A stretch of DNA of 64,000 nucleotides from Eubacterium sp. 1001713B170207_170306_E7 (GTDB taxonomy: Bacteria > Bacillota > Clostridia > Eubacteriales > Eubacteriaceae), in the NCBI RefSeq assembly GCF_015547515.1, contig NZ_JADMVE010000012.1, positions 1 to 64,000 of the forward strand. Direction: 5' to 3'. Position 1 is the stretch's first letter. Every line of letters starts with the position of its first letter. A program made the position numbers and the translations under genes. The notes under the pieces are model-generated. The model saw only the letters and a program-made list of their open reading frames with translations, ran no database searches and had not been told where the DNA came from. Positions 33,605 through 42,750 of the stretch are shown here, in pieces.

Positions 33605-34545
33605 TGATGGATAAAACAGCCGCGGATCCCCGCGCGCAAAGGGCAAAGCGAAAGCGGACAGTGGTTTCTGCGCTCATCATTCTCCTGCTGATTCCCCTGA
33701 CCATCTGGTTTGGTATTCGGTTTCTGGATGACCGGAGATACCTGTTTATCAGCCTGCTGATTATTCTTTACACGTCTATTCCCTTTGTCATGCGGTTTGA
33801 GGGCCGCCGGCCCGACGCCCGGGAGATTGTTCTGATCGCCGTGATGGCGGCCATTGCGGCAGGCGGCAATCTGGCGTTCTTTATGCTGGGGCCATTCCAG
33901 GCAGGCACGGCGCTGGTCATCATCGCCGGGATATGCCTGGGGCCTGAGGAGGGCTTTCTGACAGGCGCCATGGCAAGACTGGCCATCAATATGTTTGCCA
34001 GCCAGGGGCCCTGGACGCCCTGGCAGATGTTTTGCTGGGGGCTTCTGGGCTTTCTCGGCGGGCTCTGCTTTAACAGGGATCAGGAGTTTACAAGGAAGGA
34101 AGTCAATTTTAAGGTGGTCATGGGGCCGCTCATCTGTATTGTCATATCGCTGGCGCTGGGCTTTGGCATCTGGATTGTCTCAGACGCCCAGGGGCCCTTT
34201 GTGGGCTGGTGGCTTTACGGCTTTGGGGCCATTGGCCTGCTGGCCGGGGTGCTGCTCCAGCGCCGCCGCCTGCCCGTGGACCGGCTGACGCTGGCCGTCT
34301 TTGGCTTTCTGGCCACCTTTATTATCTACGGCGGTATTATGAACATCGCCGCGCTGGTCATGTCGGCCGGGGTTTCCGGCTCTGGCGTGGGCCTTGACTG
34401 GGGCTCCATGAAGCTGCTCTATATTTCCGGCGTGCCCTACGACGCCGTGCACGGGCTGGGCACCGCCTTCTTCGGGGCACTGCTTGGGCCAGTGATGATT
34501 GAGAAGCTGGAGCGGGTTAAGATTAAATTTGGCCTTTATTATTAA
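33601..34545 (+). CDS. ECF transporter S component (putative corrinoid), copy 1
   Basis: A 314-residue membrane protein overlapping the preceding stop by ATGA, so it is translationally coupled to the surface receptor. After two N-terminal helices it has the ECF S-component pattern: an Ala-rich helix AAIAAGGNLAFFM, AGTALVIIAGICLGPEEGFLTGAMA, and the motif QGPWTPWQMF near residue 140 shared by this S-component family. It is a paralogue of the product of 40747-41628. S components bind the substrate and dock on an EcfT-EcfA motor, here encoded in the same operon. Corrinoid specificity is inferred from context only. Confidence 0.8.
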   Translation: MMMDKTAADPRAQRAKRKRTVVSALIILLLIPLTIWFGIRFLDDRRYLFISLLIILYTSIPFVMRFEGRRPDAREIVLIAVMAAIAAGGNLAFFMLGPFQAGTALVIIAGICLGPEEGFLTGAMARLAINMFASQGPWTPWQMFCWGLLGFLGGLCFNRDQEFTRKEVNFKVVMGPLICIVISLALGFGIWIVSDAQGPFVGWWLYGFGAIGLLAGVLLQRRRLPVDRLTLAVFGFLATFIIYGGIMNIAALVMSAGVSGSGVGLDWGSMKLLYISGVPYDAVHGLGTAFFGALLGPVMIEKLERVKIKFGLYY

Positions 34546-34578
34546 AGCGGCCAAAACAATAAAAGAAAGGGAGAAAAA

Positions 34579-35670
34579 ATGAAAAGAGGTATTCAGAAAA
34601 AGGGAATTTTATTACTGGCAATGCTTTTGCTGGCCGTGCTCACACTGGCCGGGTGTAAGGATCCCATCAGCGGCCTGACCGAGGGCAGCTCTGGGGAGGA
34701 GGTTGTCCAGCTGGCAGACGCGAATCCGCTGCCGGAAAACGGCGTTGTGACCGCCGCGCAGTTCCGCTCCATCCAGGGGCAGGACAAGGTGGTGACCTTT
34801 GACGGCAGCACCATGAACGGAATCCAGTATACCTGGAGCTTTAACGGAAAGGATATCCACAATCCAGAGGACCAGAACCTCAAGGTCGATTTTACGACAG
34901 AGGGGAATACGCTCAACAATGTCAAGGCTGCGGCCGGCGGCGCCGCCTACGGCCTTGGGATCACCCTGACCGGCAATAAGGGGCTTATCACCGTGCCCCA
35001 GCTCACCATTACGCTGCCGGAAAAATGGGACGCGGACACGGCTGTTTTCTGCAAGCTGAACAACGGCCAGCCGGCCAAAATGAGCAATGTCACCTTTGAC
35101 AACAGCGCAGAAACGACAAAGATGACCGTGAACATCGTGGAAACCGGCGGCGATTATTACATTGTAGCCGGGAAGACCATCGCGCCGGTCCCTACTACGA
35201 CGGCTGAAAACAATGACGGGACAACAGGTGATAATGGAAGTACGGCGTCGGGCGGCTCCGGCGGCAACCGCTGTACCATCTCCATCAGCTGCTCGTCCAT
35301 TCTCAACAACATGGGCAACCTGAAAAGCGGCAAGGAAAGCTTTGTGCCCTCGGACGGTTGGATTCTGAGTCCGACCACGGTTGAGTTCAACGAGGGTGAA
35401 ACTGTCCATGATGTGCTGCGGCGGGTATGCCGTGACAAGGGGATTCATATGGAATCCAGCTTTACGCCAGCCTACAATTCGGCCTATGTGGAGGGCATTA
35501 ACCAGCTCTATGAATTTGACTGCGGCGAGCTCTCCGGATGGATGTATAACGTCAACGGCTGGTTCCCGAACTATGGGTGCAGCCAGTATACCGTCGAAAA
35601 CGGCGATGAGATTAACTGGGTTTATACCTGCGATCTTGGCCGTGACGTCGGCGACAACAGCATGTGGTAA
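34579..35670 (+). CDS. DUF4430 lipoprotein
   Basis: A 363-residue lipoprotein: lipobox LTLAGC with Cys26 as the lipidation site, then a beta-rich region of unknown family (about 60-215; YTWSFNGKDIHN, KWDADTAVFCKL), a Thr/Gly-rich linker and a C-terminal DUF4430 (about 235-363; EGETVHDVLRRVCRDKG, CGELSGWMYNVNGWFPNYG, YTVENGDEINWVYTCDLG). It lies between an S component and the T component, the place expected for a membrane-bound substrate-delivery protein. AAGGGAG precedes the ATG. The family resemblance to transcobalamin supports corrinoid binding, which is inferred. Confidence 0.82.
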   Translation: MKRGIQKKGILLLAMLLLAVLTLAGCKDPISGLTEGSSGEEVVQLADANPLPENGVVTAAQFRSIQGQDKVVTFDGSTMNGIQYTWSFNGKDIHNPEDQNLKVDFTTEGNTLNNVKAAAGGAAYGLGITLTGNKGLITVPQLTITLPEKWDADTAVFCKLNNGQPAKMSNVTFDNSAETTKMTVNIVETGGDYYIVAGKTIAPVPTTTAENNDGTTGDNGSTASGGSGGNRCTISISCSSILNNMGNLKSGKESFVPSDGWILSPTTVEFNEGETVHDVLRRVCRDKGIHMESSFTPAYNSAYVEGINQLYEFDCGELSGWMYNVNGWFPNYGCSQYTVENGDEINWVYTCDLGRDVGDNSMW

Positions 35671-36015
35671 AACCAAAAGACAGGTGACGGAGGGGGCAGT
35701 CTGCCCCCTCTGCCGCCGGCCTTTGGGAGAGTGTCTTTTTAAGGGCTTGCGGACGAGCCTTTAAAAAGGCGCTTAGAGGAGCTTTCGCATACAGCCTGCT
35801 CCTTTAGGGCCTTGTCATCCCTATCTTTTCTATGTTGGGTGAAGCGGTGAAATCGTACGGGCAGCATTCGGGCACGCGCCCGCACCGCTTCATTCAGAAA
35901 CCAGCGTTCTTGATTATTACACAAATAAGAACAAAGGATGTGATGGCACGCGGCGGGAGCGGGCCACCTCCACTTCCGCCCGCAATTATCTTATAACAAT
36001 CGAGGGGAGATTGAT
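35671..36015 (+). other. 345-base intergenic region with several hairpins
   Basis: AGGGGGCAG/CTGCCCCCT at 35691-35709, GCCTTTAAAAAGGC near 35757, GAAGCGGTG/CACCGCTTC at 35841-35891 (enclosing CGGGCA...CGCCCG) and GCGGG/CCCGC at 35953-35983 are visible. There is no coding frame with a ribosome site and no convincing T-run terminator. No known riboswitch core was recognised. It may set the ratio of surface proteins to transporter. Confidence 0.45.
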
Positions 36016-36954
36016 ATGGAAGATTCTTTTTCCGGTTATCATCCGGTCATTAATTTCAGTTATTTTGTCGCGGTGCTTCTTTTTAGCATGTTTATACTTC
36101 ACCCGGTGTTTTTGCTGGTATCGCTCTTTGCTGCCTTTGTCTATTCAGGCATCCTGAAGGGATGGCTTAAGGCGTTGAAGTCTGCCTTGCTCTGCCTGCC
36201 GGTGATCATCATCGTGATGCTGATCAACCCCCTGTTTAACCACTACGGCGTTACGATTCTCTTCTATCTTAACAATGGCAACCCCATCACCATGGAATCC
36301 ATTGTCTACGGGATATTCATGGGCATAACGCTGATCACGGTTTTCATCTGGTTTTCCTGCTACAGCAAGGTCATGACCTCGGATAAGTTTATCTTTTTAT
36401 TCGGGCGCATCATTCCCGCCCTGTCCCTGATCCTTTCGATGGTGCTGCGCTTTGTGCCAAAATTCATCACAGAGATCAAGGTGATCAGCAATGGTCAGAA
36501 ATGTATCGGGCGTGACCTGAGCAATGGCAATATCTTTGAGCGGGCCCGGCACGGTGTGACCATTTTGTCGATTATGATTACCTGGGCGCTGGAAAACGCC
36601 ATCGAGACAGCGGACAGCATGAAGGCAAGGGGCTATGGCCTTAAAGGCCGGACCGCCTTTTCCATTTACCGCTTTGACCGCCGCGACGCAGTGGCAGCGG
36701 CCGCTATGCTGGCCGTTTTGGCCTGTGTGATCGCCGGGGTGTCCCAGGGCTTTGCCTTTGCGCAGTATAACCCGCAGATTAAGATGTCCGGGCTTCAGCC
36801 ATTATCGCCGGGCAGCTTTTTCACCTACCTGTTTTATTTTATCTTTTGCATGATGCCGGCCATCATTGACGGTATCGCAGAGCTCAGGTGGTGGTGGCTC
36901 AGGAGGAGCGTTCCTGAGGCGCCGGAGCGCCGTGAAGGAGTTGAGGCAATTTGA
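36016..36954 (+). CDS. ecfT: ECF transporter T component (EcfT/CbiQ family)
   Basis: A 312-residue membrane protein. YHPVINFSYFVAVLLFSM at the N-terminus, several hydrophobic helices, then the cytoplasmic coupling helices with LSLILSMVLRFVPKFITEI and the Ala-Arg-Gly motif in DSMKARGYGLKG, which contacts the ATPases. It links the S components to the double ATPase encoded downstream. GAGGGGAG is the ribosome site. It could also serve the orphan CbiM encoded at 14800-15552, which has no CbiQ of its own here. Confidence 0.88.
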   Translation: MEDSFSGYHPVINFSYFVAVLLFSMFILHPVFLLVSLFAAFVYSGILKGWLKALKSALLCLPVIIIVMLINPLFNHYGVTILFYLNNGNPITMESIVYGIFMGITLITVFIWFSCYSKVMTSDKFIFLFGRIIPALSLILSMVLRFVPKFITEIKVISNGQKCIGRDLSNGNIFERARHGVTILSIMITWALENAIETADSMKARGYGLKGRTAFSIYRFDRRDAVAAAAMLAVLACVIAGVSQGFAFAQYNPQIKMSGLQPLSPGSFFTYLFYFIFCMMPAIIDGIAELRWWWLRRSVPEAPERREGVEAI

Positions 36955-39050
36955 TCCGGCAGACAGTAGAGATCGGCTTTGGGCGCAGCGCGCCCAGGGC
37001 TGTTCTGAGAAGAAGCTATGTGCTCAACAATCATCTGAGCGGGGACATCGTTATCCCCAACGGTTTTACAGATATTGAGGTGTCGGCCTTTAAGGATATG
37101 AAAAACATTACCCGGATCGTCCTGCCCAAGACCCTCCGTCACATTGACGAGCGGGCCTTTTGGGGCTGCGAGGCCCTTGAGGAGATCGTGCTGCCCGATG
37201 GGGTGGAGTCCATCGGGGACGGTGCCTTCTGCGGGTGCAGGGCGCTGGAAAGGGTGCGGCTGCCCCTGGGCCTGACCGTCGTTGCGAGGGAGCTGTTTAA
37301 AAACTGTCTTGGGCTCAAGGCGGTGACGGGGCTCCGGCATGTGCGGCGCGTTGAGGACAGCGCGTTCTGGAACTGCCGCTCCCTGACAGAAGTCGAATTT
37401 GGCAGAAGCCTTGAAACCCTTGGTCTCTACGCCTTTTACCGGTGCGAGAGCCTGGAGCGGCTGCGTGTCAGAGAGCCGGTGAAATGCCTGGAGAGCCATT
37501 GCTTTGACGGCGCCGGGCTCAGAGAGCTGCTCCTGCCCGAGGGGCTTGAGCAGATCCGGGACGGAGCCTTTCTGCACTGCGGCAGGCTGCGCCGTCTGGT
37601 TTTGCCAAAATCCCTTTTGGCCATCGGCAGCTACGCCTTTGCGGGCTGTGCGCATTTAACAAAAATATTATTTCAGGGCGGGGTTCCAGAGTTTGGACCG
37701 GCCGCCTTCCCTTCAAACGCACGGGTTGTTTGTCGTTGGAACCAGGATTCCCGGCTTCGGATAGAAGCCCGGGGATTTAAGCTGTGCCGAAAACAGGACG
37801 GCTTCGCGCTCTATCTGTACCGCCGCCCGGAAGAAGCAGTTCTGGAATTTGAGGCATACCCGAAGGACACCTTTACGCTGGTCTTTGGTGTCGCGGAAAT
37901 ACCGCCCAGGGCCTACTGTGGCCGTGAAAAGCTTAAGAAGGTGCTCATCGGCGAGGGCGTGAAGTGTATCGGGCAGAAAGCCTTTGCGGACTGTAAAAAT
38001 CTGTCCGAGGTCGTTCTTCCCAAAAGCCTGAAAACCGTGTGTGAGGGGGCCTTTATGGGCTGCCCGGTACAGGCGCTGACCCTTCCGGAAAACACGGCGT
38101 GTATTGAGCGCTTCAGCTTCCGGGACACAAAGCGCCTGAGACGCGTCGATTTTCTTGGGAAGGTCGAGCTGGACAATCAGGTTTTTGCGGGCAGTGCCGT
38201 CAAGGCGCTTTACCTGCACCGCGGCATGGCGCTCAGACCCTTTCTCATGCAGGCGGTCACGCTGCTTTGCCGGCCGGAGGAGGAGGAGATGATCGATTTT
38301 TTCAAAAGCATGGGCTACGCAGTATCCGATGTCGGAGACTGGAAAGCCTTAAGGCTCACGCACCACCGTCAGGTGGTCAGCGTTCCCCCGCCCGGCGCGC
38401 TGGTGGAGCCGTCGGTGCGGCATATCGGAAGGCAGGTTGAAAGCTTTCAGTATGCCGGCCAGAGCCAGCTTCGCAAAATCGTGATCGCAGAGGGCACAGA
38501 GACAATCGGGGCGGGCGCGTTCTTTAACTGTGACGCGCTGGAGGAGGTGGTGCTTCCGGACAGCTTAAGGCATCTGGAGCACAGCTGCTTCGCGAACTGC
38601 CGGAGCCTGGAAAGAATCCGGCTGCCAGAGGGGCTCACCGTTCTGCCGGCTCGGGCTTTTCGGGACTGCAGGCGCTTAAAGGCCGTGCGCCTACCGGAAA
38701 GCCTCAGAGTCATTGACCAGGGCTGCTTCCAGAACTGTGAGCGGCTGGAGCAGGTCAACTGGCCCGGCGGGCTGCTGAGGATCAATGAATACGCCTTTTA
38801 CGGCTGTCAGGCGCTGCCCTCATTCGGTCTGCCGGATGGCGTTTCGATTATTGAAAAAAATGCTTTTACCAACTGTAAGAAGCTTAAATATGTCAGAACT
38901 GGCGGCAGTGTGGCGTATTTTTCACCCCAGAGCTTTGCCGCGCGGACGGTTTTGGAGTGCCCGGAAAACTCGGTCACCTTAAAAATGGCCCGTGAGGCAG
39001 GGCTCAAGACCATGGCGTCAACGCTGTACAAAAAAATAAAGGAGGCTTAG
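36951..39050 (+). CDS. Large BspA-type LRR_5 protein without signal peptide
   Basis: 699 residues of tandem LRR_5 repeats in two blocks (about 25-245 and 290-430), an irregular segment (about 430-505; DFFKSMGYAVSDVGDWKAL), and a third block (about 510-665), each repeat like FWGCEALEEIVLPDGVESIGDGAFCGC. There is no signal peptide or membrane helix. The start is a TTG overlapping the EcfT stop, with AAGGAG upstream, so it is translationally coupled to EcfT. Lying between T and ATPase genes, it may act at the cytoplasmic face of the transporter or be exported by an unconventional route; neither is shown. Confidence 0.75.
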   Translation: MIRQTVEIGFGRSAPRAVLRRSYVLNNHLSGDIVIPNGFTDIEVSAFKDMKNITRIVLPKTLRHIDERAFWGCEALEEIVLPDGVESIGDGAFCGCRALERVRLPLGLTVVARELFKNCLGLKAVTGLRHVRRVEDSAFWNCRSLTEVEFGRSLETLGLYAFYRCESLERLRVREPVKCLESHCFDGAGLRELLLPEGLEQIRDGAFLHCGRLRRLVLPKSLLAIGSYAFAGCAHLTKILFQGGVPEFGPAAFPSNARVVCRWNQDSRLRIEARGFKLCRKQDGFALYLYRRPEEAVLEFEAYPKDTFTLVFGVAEIPPRAYCGREKLKKVLIGEGVKCIGQKAFADCKNLSEVVLPKSLKTVCEGAFMGCPVQALTLPENTACIERFSFRDTKRLRRVDFLGKVELDNQVFAGSAVKALYLHRGMALRPFLMQAVTLLCRPEEEEMIDFFKSMGYAVSDVGDWKALRLTHHRQVVSVPPPGALVEPSVRHIGRQVESFQYAGQSQLRKIVIAEGTETIGAGAFFNCDALEEVVLPDSLRHLEHSCFANCRSLERIRLPEGLTVLPARAFRDCRRLKAVRLPESLRVIDQGCFQNCERLEQVNWPGGLLRINEYAFYGCQALPSFGLPDGVSIIEKNAFTNCKKLKYVRTGGSVAYFSPQSFAARTVLECPENSVTLKMAREAGLKTMASTLYKKIKEA

Positions 39051-39073
39051 GCAGCAGGGCTGCTTAAAATGAT

Positions 39074-40768
39074 ATGGCAGAAGTAGAAATCAGAGATTTG
39101 ATGTTCACGTATCCGGAGATGGAGAAGCCGGCGCTTCGCAGCATCAATCTGGAGATAAAGGAAGGGGCGTTTGTCGTTTTGTGCGGCAAGAGCGGCTGCG
39201 GCAAAAGCACGCTGCTCCGGCACTTTAAAACAGTGCTCACGCCCCACGGAACACGGACAGGGCAGATCTGCTTTAAAGGGCAGGAGCTCTCAACGGTGGA
39301 TATCCGGACACAGAGCTCGGAGATCGGTTTTGTGCTGCAAAACCCCGATAACCAGATCGTGACGGACAAGGTGTGGCATGAGCTGGCCTTTGGCCTTGAG
39401 AGCCTGGGCTATGACACGCCGACCATCCGGCTGAGGGTGTCGGAGATGGCCTCTTATTTTGGGATTCAGGCATGGTTCAGGCGGAACGTGAACGAGCTGT
39501 CCGGCGGGCAGAAGCAGCTGCTGAATCTGGCGGCCATCATGGCTATGAACCCGTCGCTGCTGATTCTGGACGAGCCGACCTCGCAGCTGGACCCCATCGC
39601 GGCCTCGGACTTTCTGGAAACCGTCAAAAAGATCAACCGGGACCTGGGCACCACCATTATCATGACAGAGCACCGCCTTGAGGATATTTTTCCGGCGGCG
39701 GACAAGGTCATCGTCATGGATCAGGGCGCGGTCATCGCCCAGGGGACGCCGCGGCAGATCGGAAAAGAGCTGCGGGGCATGGGGCATGATATGTTTTTGT
39801 CTATGCCCGCGCCCATGCAGATTTACGCCGGAATCGAAAATGAAATGCCCTGCCCGCTGACCGTGCGGGAGGGAAGACAGTGGCTGTCGGAGCTGTTTGA
39901 GGGAAAGGCTGTTGAGAAAAAAAGCATCCCCATCGAGCAGGATCATTATGCAGCGGCCGAAACAGTTGTCGAGCTTCGGGATGTCTGGTTCCGGTATGAT
40001 AAAAACCTTCCCGATGTCGTGCGCGACCTGTCGCTGGAGATCAAGCGGGGCCAGCTGTATGCCCTGGTAGGCGGCAACGGTACCGGAAAAACCACCACCC
40101 TGTCGCTGATCTCGGGCGTTCAGCGCCCTTACCGCGGAAAGGTTAAGCTTGAGGGAAAGGAAGTGCGGAAATACTCGGATAAGGAGCTGTTCCGCGGCTT
40201 TCTGGGCGTTTTACCCCAGAATCCCCAGAGCCTCTTTGTCAAAAAGACAGTGGAGCTGGACCTCTTTGAGGCCATTGGCGGCACCAATGAGCGCAGGCGC
40301 TCCGAATTTGACAGCGCCATGGATAAACGCACGGCCGTTGAGGGCATGGCAGAGCTCATGCATATCGGGCACCTCCTGGGGCAGCACCCCTACGACCTCT
40401 CCGGCGGCGAGCAGCAGCGTCTGGCGCTGGCGAAGATTATGCTGCTGAAGCCCCGTATACTGCTGATGGATGAGCCGACAAAGGGGCTGGACAACCACTT
40501 TAAGCGGGAGCTGGCCGAAATTCTCAAGCGCCTCCAGGAGCATGGGGTGACCATTGTGATGGTTTCCCATGATGTGGAGTTCTGCGCCCAATACGCTGAC
40601 ACCTGCGGCCTGTTCTTCGAGGGCAGTATAGTGACGGCCAACACCCCGAGAGCCTTTTTTTCGGGAAACAGCTTTTATACGACCTCGGCCAACCGCCTGT
40701 CCCGGCATTTGTTTGACAATGCCATTACCGTTAAGGATGTGATCACATGCTGCCAAATGAATCTTTAG
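39074..40768 (+). CDS. Fused double ECF/CbiO-type ATPase
   Basis: A 564-residue protein with two ABC nucleotide-binding domains, equivalent to EcfA and EcfA' joined. Domain 1: Walker A GKSGCGKST, Q-loop VLQNPDNQ, signature LSGGQKQLL, Walker B LLILDEPTSQLD and H-loop MTEHR. Domain 2: GGNGTGKTT, LPQNPQSL, LSGGEQQRLALAK, ILLMDEPTKGLD and MVSHD. All catalytic motifs are intact in both halves. It powers the ECF transporter whose S and T subunits flank it. The start ATG lacks a close strong ribosome site; AGGAGG is about 30 bases upstream, with a GCAGC/GCTGC hairpin between. Confidence 0.9.
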   Translation: MAEVEIRDLMFTYPEMEKPALRSINLEIKEGAFVVLCGKSGCGKSTLLRHFKTVLTPHGTRTGQICFKGQELSTVDIRTQSSEIGFVLQNPDNQIVTDKVWHELAFGLESLGYDTPTIRLRVSEMASYFGIQAWFRRNVNELSGGQKQLLNLAAIMAMNPSLLILDEPTSQLDPIAASDFLETVKKINRDLGTTIIMTEHRLEDIFPAADKVIVMDQGAVIAQGTPRQIGKELRGMGHDMFLSMPAPMQIYAGIENEMPCPLTVREGRQWLSELFEGKAVEKKSIPIEQDHYAAAETVVELRDVWFRYDKNLPDVVRDLSLEIKRGQLYALVGGNGTGKTTTLSLISGVQRPYRGKVKLEGKEVRKYSDKELFRGFLGVLPQNPQSLFVKKTVELDLFEAIGGTNERRRSEFDSAMDKRTAVEGMAELMHIGHLLGQHPYDLSGGEQQRLALAKIMLLKPRILLMDEPTKGLDNHFKRELAEILKRLQEHGVTIVMVSHDVEFCAQYADTCGLFFEGSIVTANTPRAFFSGNSFYTTSANRLSRHLFDNAITVKDVITCCQMNL

Positions 40769-41628
40769 ACCGGTTCCTGGATGATTTCCTGGAAGGCGGC
40801 AAGCCAAAGGAAAAGCACGCGGTAAAAAAAAGAGAGGACGCGGCCCCGGTCCGGAGTGACCGGGAGCTGTGGGCGCCGCCGGCCGACGGCAGCCTGGTGG
40901 AAAAGCCCGAGAGCAGGAAGCTTTCAAAACGGACCTGGGCCGCCCTGCTGATGATTTTTGTGCTGATCCCCCTTACGATTTTTATCGGTATCCGCATCGG
41001 GGACCGCAAGTATTTCTTCATCAGTATGATGATCATGATATATTCCATGGTGCCCTTTGTGATGGTTTTTGAGGGGCGGAGGCCCCAGGCCCGGGAGCTG
41101 GTCATCCTGGCCCTGCTGGCAGCCATTGCGGTGGCGGGGCGCGCGGCGTTTTTCATGCTGCCCCAGTTTAAGCCCGTCATTGCCGTCGTTATTGTAGCGG
41201 GGATATGCTTTGGCGCGGAGTCCGGCTTTTTGGTGGGTGCAATGTCCATGTTTGCCTCCAATTTTTTCCTGACCCAGGGCCCCTGGACGCCCTGGCAGAT
41301 GTTCGCCACGGGCATCATTGGTTTTTTGGCCGGCCTGCTGTTTAAAAAAGGAAGGCTCACAATAAAGAAGGGGCCCCTCTGTCTTTTCGGGTTTCTGTCG
41401 ACTTTTTTTATCTATGGCTTTTTGATGGATACGGCCAGTGTGTTCATGTACCAGAGTGCGGTGACCTGGTGGTCGGCGCTGCCCTTATATTTTTCAGGCG
41501 CGCCCTTTAACTTGATTTACGGCTGTTCTACCGTTATTTTTCTGTTTTTCGGCGCCAGACCTCTGATCACAAAGCTGGAACGGATCAAGGTGAAATACGG
41601 CCTGATCGAAAACGGATCAATCCGCTGA
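40747..41628 (+). CDS. ECF transporter S component (putative corrinoid), copy 2
   Basis: A 293-residue paralogue of the S component at 33601. It has a polar N-terminus of about 60 residues, then LLMIFVLIPLTIFIGIRIGDRKYFF, AAIAVAGRAAFFMLPQFKPVIAVVIVAGI in segments, GFLVGAMSMFASNFF and the same QGPWTPWQMF motif. It overlaps the ATPase gene by 22 bases, so expression is coupled. Two S components sharing one T and one ATPase suggest two related ligands, perhaps cobalamin and its precursors or different lower-ligand corrinoids; this is inference. Confidence 0.8.
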   Translation: MLPNESLDRFLDDFLEGGKPKEKHAVKKREDAAPVRSDRELWAPPADGSLVEKPESRKLSKRTWAALLMIFVLIPLTIFIGIRIGDRKYFFISMMIMIYSMVPFVMVFEGRRPQARELVILALLAAIAVAGRAAFFMLPQFKPVIAVVIVAGICFGAESGFLVGAMSMFASNFFLTQGPWTPWQMFATGIIGFLAGLLFKKGRLTIKKGPLCLFGFLSTFFIYGFLMDTASVFMYQSAVTWWSALPLYFSGAPFNLIYGCSTVIFLFFGARPLITKLERIKVKYGLIENGSIR

Positions 41629-41688
41629 TACTTTAAGAGAGGAAAGTTATGGATTGATCCCATCCCCCTGCCGCGGGCTTGTATGGCA

Positions 41689-41746
41689 GCGCTGCTTTGA
41701 GGGCTGTACCGTGTTGGAGACGGTACAAAGCCCGAAAAAGCAGCGC
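41689..41746 (+). other. Strong three-step hairpin between S component and LRR gene
   Basis: GCGCTGCTTT (41689-41698) pairs with AAAGCAGCGC (41737-41746), GGGCT with AGCCC, and GTACCG (41706-41711) with CGGTAC (41721-41726). There is no T-run, so it is a processing or stability element rather than a terminator. Confidence 0.6.
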
Positions 41747-41829
41747 AAAGCCCCGTATAAAGGGCGGGAAAACAGGCAGCATTGCCGGAGCGTAAAAAAT
41801 ACACATTACACACAGAGGAAGGAAATGAA

Positions 41830-42711
41830 ATGGCAGAAAACATCAAATGCACCAATCAAAGGGAGTACACAAACCACCGGCGGCCCCCTGAGCCAAACAG
41901 CCAGAACCGGGGCGTCTACACAACGGCCATTGCCAGGCAGAACAAGGTCAGGCATCTGGTCATTGGCGGTGAGTACCGCGCCATCGGGCCAAAGGCCTGC
42001 ATGAATATCACAAAAATCCACCGGCTGGAGCTCGCGCCCTCGGTGCTGTCCATCGGAGAAAACGCTTTTCGGGGCTGTACACAGCTGGTGTCGGTCAAGA
42101 TGCCCGGCAGTGTGCGGGAAATCGGCGAGGCAGCCTTTATGGAGTGCCGCAAGCTGCGTGAGATCAATCTTCCAAAAAAGCTGCGGGTGATCCGGCCAAG
42201 GACCTTTAAGCTGTGCCGGGGGCTCAAGACCATTGAGCTGCCAGAGGCCCTTGAGGAAATCGGCGAGAACGCTTTTATCGACTGTGACAGCCTCCAGACG
42301 GTGACCATTCCCGGGCAGATCGAGATGATCGCCTTCCGCACCTTTTACGGCTGCAAGCAGCTGCAGCAGGCCACCCTGCCGCCAGGGCTGAAAATCGTTG
42401 GCCGGGAAGCCTTTGTGGGCTGCTGCTTTAAATCGGTAACCCTGCCAGAGGGGCTGGTGACCATCGGGGACAGCGCGTTTTTGAAGTGCAAGTTTCTCGA
42501 GAGCATCCATATTCCCGAAAGCGTCAGGCGCATTGAGAAGTGGGCCTTTCACGGCTGTCCAAGGCTGAAAAAGGTGGTGCTGCTCCATGATCCCGAGGTC
42601 ATGGGCGACTGGCTTTTTAACAGAGGCAACACGGTGGTATACTGCAAAAGAAACTCAAAGGTTGACGCCTACTGCAAAGAATTTCAATACAAAACCGAGT
42701 ATGTAGACTGA
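41830..42711 (+). CDS. BspA-type LRR_5 protein without signal peptide
   Basis: A 293-residue protein. A polar N-terminus of about 40 residues is followed by about nine LRR_5 repeats (FRGCTQLVSVKMP, FMECRKLREINLP, FKLCRGLKTIELP, FIDCDSLQTVTIP) and the cap GDWLFNRGNTVVYCKRNSK. Repeat by repeat it parallels the protein at 16267-17112, so the two are paralogues at opposite ends of the cluster. No signal peptide or membrane segment is present. I start at the ATG at 41830 behind GAGGAAGG; an in-frame TTG lies 16 codons upstream without a ribosome site. Confidence 0.8.
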   Translation: MAENIKCTNQREYTNHRRPPEPNSQNRGVYTTAIARQNKVRHLVIGGEYRAIGPKACMNITKIHRLELAPSVLSIGENAFRGCTQLVSVKMPGSVREIGEAAFMECRKLREINLPKKLRVIRPRTFKLCRGLKTIELPEALEEIGENAFIDCDSLQTVTIPGQIEMIAFRTFYGCKQLQQATLPPGLKIVGREAFVGCCFKSVTLPEGLVTIGDSAFLKCKFLESIHIPESVRRIEKWAFHGCPRLKKVVLLHDPEVMGDWLFNRGNTVVYCKRNSKVDAYCKEFQYKTEYVD

Positions 42712-42750
42712 CCGGTAAAAAAGAATCACAATTGACAAAGGAGACGTATT

